A stretch of DNA of 6,744 bases from an uncultured Flavobacteriales bacterium (GTDB lineage Bacteria > Bacteroidota > Bacteroidia > Flavobacteriales_D > Sanyastnellaceae), in NCBI GenBank assembly GCA_937890245.1, contig CALACF010000332.1, positions 1-6,744 of the forward strand, read 5' to 3'. Within the stretch, counting starts at the first letter, position 1; each line of letters begins with the position of its first letter. Below are positions 1-5,946 of this stretch, one piece after another. The notes beneath the pieces were generated by a model, which was not told the DNA's origin, made no database searches, and saw only the letters and a list, made by a program, of their open reading frames with translations. Both the position numbers and the translations under genes were made by a program.

Positions 1-2568
1 CACCCTGAAGCGCTGCTGCTCTTTCGCGTTGGCGATTTCTACGAGACATTTGGATCGGATGCTGTGACTGCAGCCCGGGTGCTGAACATCGTGCTGACCA
101 AGCGCGGCAATGGCAGTGCGTCCGAGATCGAGCTGGCGGGCTTCCCCTACCACTCCCTGCAAAATTACTTACCCAAGCTGGTGAAAGCTGGGCATCGCGT
201 GGCGGTGTGCGACCAGTTGGAGGACCCGAAAACAGCGACAACTGTGGTCAAGCGCGGGGTGACCGAGTTGGTGACGCCCGGGGTGGCGATCGACGACGAG
301 GTGCTGAGCGCGAGAGAGAACAATTGGCTTGCGGCCGTTTGTAGTTCGGAGGTGGGGCGTGGGAATTCGCGAACAACCGTTGTCGGCGTGGCATTCTTGG
401 ACGTGTCAACGGGGGAGTTTTTGGCGGCCGAGGGCAGCGCTGCAGAGATCTCGGTGCTGTTGAAGTCGTTTGGACCGAAGGAGACTTTGCACAAGCGGCA
501 TGCCGAGCATGCTGAACTGGGGCTGGACGGTTACTTGTTTCCTTTAGATGACTGGGTCTTCCAAGGGGCGTACGCCGAGGAGACGATTGAGGCGCACTTC
601 GGGTCGCGGGGCGTGAAGGGATTCGGGCTAGAAGGGCAGCCGTTGGCGGTGATGGCCGCCGGTGTTGCACTGCATTACTTGGGGACTACGCGCGATAAGA
701 AACTGGCGCATATATCGTCGCTGGGCAAGGTCGACTTGGGGGGCGCCGTCGGGATGGACGGCTTCACTGTACGAAATCTCGAACTTCTATATCCGTCCAA
801 CCCTGGTGGTATGTCCTTGGCCGATGTGATGGACCGCAGCCGCACGCCCATGGGTGCTCGAATGTTGCGCCGATGGATCGGACGACCGCTCTGTGATGCC
901 GCGCAAGTGACGCGCCGCCATGAGGCGGTGGCCGCCTTTTCTGAGCAAACGGATTTGCGTGGGGATCTCGCAGGTCGACTGGGAGAGATGGGGGATCTGG
1001 AACGCCTGCTGGGCAAGGTGGCCGCAGACCGTATTTCGCCCGCTGGCCTCGCGCAGTTGAGACGTGCATTGGCATCGGTTGACGGGCTGCGGCTCGTCGT
1101 AGACTCTTCGCATGACGAGGTGATTGGGCGTTGGGCTGGGCGGTTGGATCCGGCCGATGAAGTCTTGCAACGCTTGCGCGAAGACTTGGTTGAAGACCCG
1201 CCCGCTGTGGTTGGGAAAGGTGAGATTATTCGCGATGGCCGCTGTGCGGAATTGGACGAAGTGCGGGATTTGCTGCGCAACGGAAAAACAAAGCTGCTCG
1301 ACATTCAACAACGCGAGGCCAAAGCCACGGGCATCACGTCTTTAAAAATCGCCTTTAACAATGTCTTTGGGTATTACCTCGAGGTGCGGCACGCACACAA
1401 GGACAAGGTCCCAGAATCGTGGACGCGGAAGCAAACCTTGACACAGGCCGAGCGGTATATCACGCCGGAACTGAAAGACTTGGAGCAGCGTATTCTGGAT
1501 GCTGAGCAGCGCGTGGACGCCTTAGAACTCGCAGAATTCAAGGCGCTGATTCAATTTGTGCACCCGCATCTGGCCGTACTACAGGCCACGGCGCGCGCTG
1601 TGGCGGGATTGGACGTGTTGGTGGGCTTTTCTGAATTGGCCCAAGACTTAGGGTATACGCGGCCACAGCTCGTCGACGGGACCGATCTCGAGATCATTGG
1701 CGGGCGCCACCCGGTGATTGAGCAATGCCTGCCCGAGGGCGAGGCGTACGTAGCGAACGATGTGTTCCTCGACCAACAACGTCAACAAATCCTGATGATC
1801 ACAGGTCCAAATATGTCGGGAAAAAGCGCACTGCTTCGACAGACCGCCCTGATTGCGTTGATGGCCCAAGTGGGCAGCTTTGTGCCCGCGAGGTCTGTGC
1901 GCATGGGGATGGTCGACAAGATTTTCACGCGGGTGGGCGCATCGGACAACCTCTCCCAGGGTGAATCCACGTTCATGGTTGAGATGAATGAGACGGCTTC
2001 CATTCTGCACAATTTGAGCGACCGGAGCTTGGTGCTGCTCGATGAAATTGGCCGCGGGACAAGCACATATGATGGTATTTCTATCGCGTGGGCCATCGCC
2101 GAGTTCATCCACGACCACCCGAGCTGCAAGGCAAAGACCTTATTTGCGACCCATTACCACGAGCTGAACAAGATGTCAGATCGGTTTGATCGGATTCAGA
2201 ATGCCAATGTTTCTGTGGCGGAAATCGACGGGCGAATCTTGTTTCTTCGCAAACTCGAGCCCGGTGGCTGCGAACATAGTTTCGGCATCCATGTGGCGGT
2301 GCTGGCAGGGATGCCAGCCAAGCTCATTCGGCGTGCCGAAGAAGTGCTGGTACAGCTCGAAGGCGATAAAAGTGACCCGAGCTACAAGCCGAACGAATCC
2401 GTGCCGGTATTGGCCCAAGAAGGCGAGATGCAGCTCAGCTTTTTTCAGCTAGATGACCCTGTTTTACAAGACATCAAGGACACCTTGCTCGCCACAGATA
2501 TCGACCACTTGACGCCGCTCGAGGCGCTCGTCAAATTGCACGAGATCAAAAAGCGGGTGGGCGGCTGA
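1..2568 (+). CDS. mutS: DNA mismatch repair protein MutS (5' end outside window)
   Basis: MutS recognises base mismatches and small loops in newly replicated DNA and, as an ATP-driven sliding clamp, recruits MutL. The open frame enters at base 1, so 855 codons are visible and roughly 20 N-terminal residues are missing; the GTG at 64 is internal. Codons 13-15 (37-45) encode the Phe-Tyr-Glu mismatch-reading motif in GDFYETFG. The connector, lever and clamp domains follow without a break. The ATPase domain shows Walker A GPNMSGKS (1804-1827), the ABC signature region near STFMVEMNET (about 1966-1995), Walker B with Asp-Glu at 2041-2046 in LLDEIGRGTST, and the switch histidine region ATHYHEL (2146-2166). 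QLSFFQ (2431-2448) near the C-terminus fits a beta-clamp-binding motif. Sequence wording matches Bacteroidota MutS. No frameshift or insertion is seen. The 3' end overlaps the convergent ald-like gene by 23 bp. Identification is secure; any promoter lies outside the window. Confidence 0.98.
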   Translation, partial: HPEALLLFRVGDFYETFGSDAVTAARVLNIVLTKRGNGSASEIELAGFPYHSLQNYLPKLVKAGHRVAVCDQLEDPKTATTVVKRGVTELVTPGVAIDDEVLSARENNWLAAVCSSEVGRGNSRTTVVGVAFLDVSTGEFLAAEGSAAEISVLLKSFGPKETLHKRHAEHAELGLDGYLFPLDDWVFQGAYAEETIEAHFGSRGVKGFGLEGQPLAVMAAGVALHYLGTTRDKKLAHISSLGKVDLGGAVGMDGFTVRNLELLYPSNPGGMSLADVMDRSRTPMGARMLRRWIGRPLCDAAQVTRRHEAVAAFSEQTDLRGDLAGRLGEMGDLERLLGKVAADRISPAGLAQLRRALASVDGLRLVVDSSHDEVIGRWAGRLDPADEVLQRLREDLVEDPPAVVGKGEIIRDGRCAELDEVRDLLRNGKTKLLDIQQREAKATGITSLKIAFNNVFGYYLEVRHAHKDKVPESWTRKQTLTQAERYITPELKDLEQRILDAEQRVDALELAEFKALIQFVHPHLAVLQATARAVAGLDVLVGFSELAQDLGYTRPQLVDGTDLEIIGGRHPVIEQCLPEGEAYVANDVFLDQQRQQILMITGPNMSGKSALLRQTALIALMAQVGSFVPARSVRMGMVDKIFTRVGASDNLSQGESTFMVEMNETASILHNLSDRSLVLLDEIGRGTSTYDGISIAWAIAEFIHDHPSCKAKTLFATHYHELNKMSDRFDRIQNANVSVAEIDGRILFLRKLEPGGCEHSFGIHVAVLAGMPAKLIRRAEEVLVQLEGDKSDPSYKPNESVPVLAQEGEMQLSFFQLDDPVLQDIKDTLLATDIDHLTPLEALVKLHEIKKRVGG

Positions 2569-3784
2569 TACCTGCTAGCAGCAGATTCAAATCGCGGTAG
2601 GGCCAATCAAAAGCCTCAGCCAAATCAGCGTTCACCAAGCAGCCATTGTAGAGGTACAATCCGCTGCGGATCATCGGGCTGTTGTGGATGGCACCAGAGA
2701 TACCCCCCGATTCTCCCACGCTCAACATCAACGGTCCGAGGCCGTTTGACAAAGCCTGGCTCGCCGTGCGGGGGACGCGGCTCGGAATGTTCGGGACACC
2801 GTAATGTGTTACGCCATGCTCGACGTAGATCGGGCTTTCGTGGCTGGTAACGCGCGACGTTTCGAAGCATCCGCCACTGTCGATACTCACATCGACGATC
2901 ACGGAACCTTCCCTCATGCCCTCGACCATGGTTTCTGTGACGATGCATGGCGTGCGGCCGTGATGGGGTCGGACGGCGCCGATGACGACGTCGGCCTGGG
3001 CGAGCATCTGCTGCAGGGCCTTCGGATTGAGGGTGCTGGTCCAGAGGCGCCGCCCCATTTCGCTCTGGAGTCTACGCAAGCGGTAAGGACTCGCGTCAAA
3101 TATTCTGACTTCGGCGCCCAGGCCTTTTGCCGCTCGGGCGGCGTATTCGCCTACTGTTCCGGCGCCAATGATGACGACCTGACTGGGCGCAACGCCGCTC
3201 AAACCGCCGAGCATCGTTCCGTTTCCGTACTTGTGGTGGGCCAGATAGCCAGCTGCGATCGAGATGGCAGTGGTGCCGGCAATTTCTCCCATGGCCCGGA
3301 CCAAGGGGAAGACGCCCGTCTTGTCGCGCATGAAATCCCAGGCGACCGCCGTGATTTTCTTGGCCATCATCAGCTCGATGGTCTCCTTTGGCTGGGTGCT
3401 GAGTTGGAGGCCCGAAAAAATCGTTTGCCGATCTCGCATTTGTTCGAGCTCCTCGGACTGGGGTGGCGCAACCTTCAAAATGACGTCGCACGCGAAAACG
3501 GTCTTGGCGTCCAGTGCTATTTCTGCGCCGGATTCGCTGTAGTCGGTGTCGATGAAATGGGCATGCACCCCGGCATTTGTTTCGACGACGACGCGGTGAC
3601 CATGGGCAACCAAAAGCCCCACGGCATCTGGATCCAGGGCAACACGCCGCTCTTTGAGTGCGACTTCCTTGGGGATGCCGATGCGCAAGCTTTCATTGCG
3701 AGTGCCCACTTCGAGCATCTCCTCTTGGGGCAGGATTGCCGCCTTGACGGCCAATCTCCGGATGGATTCCTTCGTTGTCTCCAC
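2546..3784 (-). CDS. ald: Alanine dehydrogenase-like NAD-binding protein, divergent active site
   Basis: A 412-residue member of the alanine dehydrogenase/transhydrogenase family. True Ald interconverts L-alanine and pyruvate plus ammonia with NAD. Seen here: the N-terminal GIPKE...ERRV segment (residues 36-48, with Arg47 at the substrate-arginine position), the Rossmann motif GAGTVG (207-212), acidic Asp230 at the end of the second strand (fits NAD rather than NADP), and VDVSIDSGGCFE (297-308) with Asp302 at the catalytic aspartate position. By hand alignment to mycobacterial Ald, catalytic Lys75 becomes Ala106 (in LKVAPP) and catalytic His96 becomes Gln127 (in SGLQLST). Alanine dehydrogenase activity is therefore doubtful, and the symbol reflects family only. 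It is about 40 residues longer than the usual ~370, mainly an N-terminal extension containing LPQEEMLEV. The GTG start at 3784 is chosen because an in-frame stop lies five codons upstream and the extension looks family-conserved; an internal ATG (residue 23) is the alternative. It is last in the porX-tsaE-ald cluster. Confidence 0.9.
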   Translation of the reverse strand: METTKESIRRLAVKAAILPQEEMLEVGTRNESLRIGIPKEVALKERRVALDPDAVGLLVAHGHRVVVETNAGVHAHFIDTDYSESGAEIALDAKTVFACDVILKVAPPQSEELEQMRDRQTIFSGLQLSTQPKETIELMMAKKITAVAWDFMRDKTGVFPLVRAMGEIAGTTAISIAAGYLAHHKYGNGTMLGGLSGVAPSQVVIIGAGTVGEYAARAAKGLGAEVRIFDASPYRLRRLQSEMGRRLWTSTLNPKALQQMLAQADVVIGAVRPHHGRTPCIVTETMVEGMREGSVIVDVSIDSGGCFETSRVTSHESPIYVEHGVTHYGVPNIPSRVPRTASQALSNGLGPLMLSVGESGGISGAIHNSPMIRSGLYLYNGCLVNADLAEAFDWPYRDLNLLLAGISRPPAF

Positions 3785-3793
3785 GATCAGGTG

Positions 3794-3817
3794 CTCGATT
3801 TATTCGGCCTCAATTTA
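3794..3817. repeat. Short imperfect direct repeat in the tsaE-ald gap
   Basis: The 49-bp gap between tsaE and ald (3785-3833) holds two copies of a 9-mer, CTCGATTTA (3794-3802) and CTCAATTTA (3809-3817). They differ at one base and are 15 bp apart start to start. On the coding strand they read TAAATTGAG and TAAATCGAG, just upstream of the ald GTG start. They supply the two stop codons upstream of ald and are AT-rich within GC-rich surroundings. They could be a binding site, an RNA processing or translation-enhancing A/U-rich leader, or chance. No convincing TTTG / TAnnTTTG promoter pair is seen here. Confidence 0.3.
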
Positions 3818-3833
3818 GCCGACTTCTGCGACA

Positions 3834-4322
3834 TCATCGACATCGGCGCAAGAGTTGAAAATTCCTACCACCGTCGGGCTCTATCCCAATTTTCAGCAGC
3901 CACGCCCCAGCATCAAGCCTGTCAGCCGCCCGCTCGGGCCACTCGATAAACACCAGCGCATCATCTTCAAAGAGGCCCTCGAGGTCCAAGTCATCAAGCT
4001 CGCTGTCGTGTTCAATGCGGTACAGGTCCAGGTGGTGAATTCGTGAAGGCGTTGAAGCGTTGAAATTGGCATCCATATCACCGGGAGGCAAATACGTCTG
4101 CACCAGAGAAAACGTCGGACTCGAAACACCCTCGCGTACGCCCCAGGCCTTGCACAGCGCGGCGACTGTTGTCGTCTTCCCCGCCCCCATCTCGCCCTGT
4201 AAGGCGACCACACCACGGCGTGGAAGGGCATCAGCCAGCTCAGCCGCTGCCGCCTCGAGGCCGCCGAGCAAAACGCCCGTCGAGCTCCAATGCACATCGA
4301 ACCCCTGGCCCCCGCCGCTCAT
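3834..4322 (-). CDS. tsaE: tRNA t6A biosynthesis ATPase TsaE
   Basis: TsaE is the small cytoplasmic ATPase that works with TsaB and TsaD to place threonylcarbamoyl on A37 of ANN-decoding tRNAs. The 162-residue product shows, in order, a P-loop GEMGAGKT (43-50), the switch-like SSPTFSLV (67-74), the family motif HLDLYR (97-102) and the strand/Trp motif ALVFIEWPER (122-131). Length is near the usual ~150; the excess is mostly a loop before HLDLYR (around residues 80-93). The ATG start at 4322 overlaps the porX TGA stop as ATGA, so translation is probably coupled to porX. No Shine-Dalgarno sequence precedes it, which fits coupling. GC is high: one 60-base row (4201-4260) counts 70 %. TsaB and TsaD are not in this window. 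Identification is secure. Confidence 0.96.
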   Translation of the reverse strand: MSGGGQGFDVHWSSTGVLLGGLEAAAAELADALPRRGVVALQGEMGAGKTTTVAALCKAWGVREGVSSPTFSLVQTYLPPGDMDANFNASTPSRIHHLDLYRIEHDSELDDLDLEGLFEDDALVFIEWPERAADRLDAGAWLLKIGIEPDGGRNFQLLRRCR

Positions 4323-5881
4323 CGCCCGCGCAAGTGTATCAGCGGCACGAGCATCTCCTCCATCGACACGCCGCCGTGTTGGAATGAATCGCGCAGGCGG
4401 CTTGCAAAGCTGTTGAAGTTGTTCGGGTAAACCATGAAATCACGCGACGTCGCAAAGAGATAACGCGTGGCCGCATGCTGTTTGGGGAGTCCAAAATCAG
4501 AGGGATTAGAAACCTCGATAATGTCCTTGGAGTCACTATTGAGCGTCTTGCCCGACTTGTATCGGGGGTTGCTCGTTACCTCACGTTCGCCATGCACTTT
4601 GATTGCGTTGTCGACCTGTATCGTTCCATGATCGGTGGTCAATATCACCTCAATCCCTGCGTCAGCGGCAAGTTCCAGCAACTGCTTCAAGGGGCTGTGA
4701 TCAAACCAACTCTCTGTGATGGACCGGAAGGCCGCCTCATCAGCTGCCAACTCCTTGATAATATTAGATTCCGTGCGCATGTGGCTCAGCATGTCCACAA
4801 AATTGTAGACCACCGCAGTGAAATCCTGCGCCTTGATTCGATGAAAACTGGTGACCAACTTCTCCCCGCCCTCCTTGTCTGTTATTTTGTGATAAGACCA
4901 ATTCCCATCGAATCGCCAAGCGGCAAGCTGCCGCTTTAGCAGCTCCTCCTCATGGGCGTTTTTGCTTCCCTTTTCATCTTCCCACTTCCATAAATGAGGC
5001 GTTTCTGCCACAATCTTAGCCGGCGTCTGTCCGGCAAATATTGCGTTTCGCGCATACTGGGTCGCAGTCGGTAGAAATGACCATTGAATCTGTTCGCTGA
5101 CGATCCGCATGGACTTCGAAATCTCGCCTGAGACCGCTTGCCATTGGTCGTATCGGAAATTGTCGATTAACACGAACAACACCTTTTTGCCCTCCTTCAA
5201 TAGGGGCCGGACTGAGCCCGACAAAACGTCTGGAGCCAAAATCGGGTGATCTTTCCTATCGCCAACACCGGAAATCCAATCCGCGTATTCATTGTCGACA
5301 AATCGACAGAATTGGCGGTTGGCATCCGAGCGCTGCATGCCTAAAATCTCTAGCATCGATTCGTCCCCAATGTCCGATAGCTCAATATCCCAATGCACCA
5401 GCCTCCGATGAATGTCCTCCCAATCCGAAGCATTCAGGCGATCGCCCAAGCGCATGCCCAGCTCGCGAAACTCGCGCTGGTAGTCCATCATCGCCTTGCT
5501 TTCGACCAATTTCCGCTCATCCAAAATCTTCTTGGCAGACATCAAAATCTGGTTCGGGTTCAGCGGCTTGATCAGATAATCCGAAATTTTCCCGCCAATG
5601 GCCTCCTCCATGATGTGCTCCTCCTCGCTCTTGGTGATCATCACGCAGGGCAAATGTGGCCGCCGAGCCTTGATTTTCTGCAGCGTTTCCAACCCTGTAA
5701 TGCCCGGCATATTCTCATCGAGGAATACGAGATCGACCACTTCCTCGTCGAGCAATTCAATCGCAGACGCGCCATCGGGCACGCCCGTCACGTCATAACC
5801 CTTCCCCTCGAGAAACAAAATATGCGGTTTGAGCAGATCAATTTCGTCATCGGCCCAAAGAATGTGTGGTCGTCTTTTCAT
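4319..5881 (-). CDS. porX: PorX: response regulator with PglZ/alkaline-phosphatase-type domain
   Basis: PorX is the Bacteroidota regulator that couples a phosphorylation signal (kinase PorY in Porphyromonas) to type IX secretion genes and contacts the secretion motor. The 520-residue product starts with a receiver domain (about 5-120): acidic pair Asp11/Asp12, phospho-acceptor Asp55 in VFLDENMPG, Thr83 and Lys105. A helical linker follows (about 120-220). The C-terminal PglZ domain has the alkaline-phosphatase-superfamily layout: Asp240 in LIDNFRYD, likely nucleophile Thr272 in LPTATQYARN, Asp363/His367 in FVDMLSHM, Asp417/His418 in TTDHG, His430 in KVHGERE, and a terminal HGGVSMEEMLVP. All expected metal and catalytic positions look intact. 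Length fits Porphyromonas PorX (~518). The ATG at 5881 gives the typical MKRRPHILWADDE start; an upstream ATG at 5956 would add 25 atypical residues and run into the divergent gene. It overlaps tsaE by 4 bp. Sampled rows are lower in GC (43-57 %) than the neighbours. Confidence 0.95.
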   Translation of the reverse strand: MKRRPHILWADDEIDLLKPHILFLEGKGYDVTGVPDGASAIELLDEEVVDLVFLDENMPGITGLETLQKIKARRPHLPCVMITKSEEEHIMEEAIGGKISDYLIKPLNPNQILMSAKKILDERKLVESKAMMDYQREFRELGMRLGDRLNASDWEDIHRRLVHWDIELSDIGDESMLEILGMQRSDANRQFCRFVDNEYADWISGVGDRKDHPILAPDVLSGSVRPLLKEGKKVLFVLIDNFRYDQWQAVSGEISKSMRIVSEQIQWSFLPTATQYARNAIFAGQTPAKIVAETPHLWKWEDEKGSKNAHEEELLKRQLAAWRFDGNWSYHKITDKEGGEKLVTSFHRIKAQDFTAVVYNFVDMLSHMRTESNIIKELAADEAAFRSITESWFDHSPLKQLLELAADAGIEVILTTDHGTIQVDNAIKVHGEREVTSNPRYKSGKTLNSDSKDIIEVSNPSDFGLPKQHAATRYLFATSRDFMVYPNNFNSFASRLRDSFQHGGVSMEEMLVPLIHLRGR

Positions 5882-5946
5882 GCGATGTATTGATGGTGGA
5901 TGAGGCGTTAAATTGCGCTTTGCAAAGAACACCCGAAACGTCCGCA
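5882..5946. promoter_or_regulatory. Divergent porX / HD-gene upstream region
   Basis: This 65-bp gap is the only non-coding stretch between the two divergent genes, so it, possibly with adjoining coding DNA, should hold promoters for both the porX-tsaE-ald cluster and the HD gene. It contains the perfect palindrome CTTTGCAAAG (5918-5927), which puts a TTTG on each strand; TTTG is the usual -33 element of Bacteroidota sigma-70-type promoters. I do not find a good matching TAnnTTTG -7 element at the right distance on either strand (TAAATTGC at 5909-5916 is two bases off). Neither start codon has a purine-rich Shine-Dalgarno sequence. The role is inferred from position. Confidence 0.45.
5918..5927. 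repeat. 10-bp perfect palindrome CTTTGCAAAG
   Basis: This perfect inverted repeat with no spacer lies near the middle of the porX/HD divergent gap, 36 bp from the porX ATG and 19 bp from the HD ATG. It could be an operator for a dimeric regulator shared by both genes, or two overlapping -33-like TTTG elements. Ten-base palindromes occur by chance about once per kilobase, so the position is the main argument. Confidence 0.35.

Noticed and set aside
1648..2118. A 156-codon minus-strand open frame within mutS
   Set aside because: Same reverse-complement register as mutS, over its conserved ATPase domain; no family resemblance, so a shadow frame.
2804..3949. A 381-codon open frame on the plus strand, antisense to ald and part of tsaE
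   Set aside because: It is in the register where its codons are exact reverse complements of ald codons. Stops there need TTA, CTA or TCA in ald, which are rare in GC-rich coding DNA, so a long empty frame is expected. It has no recognisable motif, while the opposite strand encodes a clearly conserved protein.
4319..5881. The PglZ domain as a sign of a BREX phage-defence island
   Set aside because: The domain is fused to a receiver domain with PorX wording throughout, and no BREX partner (BrxA/B/C, PglX, BrxL) is present. Neighbours are housekeeping genes.
5393..5893. A 166-codon plus-strand open frame opposite the start of porX
   Set aside because: Reverse-complement register of the conserved receiver domain. 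It runs out at the porX start and shows no domain of its own.
5893..5946. An upstream ATG (5893) for the HD protein
   Set aside because: It would add 18 residues before a family-typical N-terminus and consume nearly all of the divergent promoter gap.
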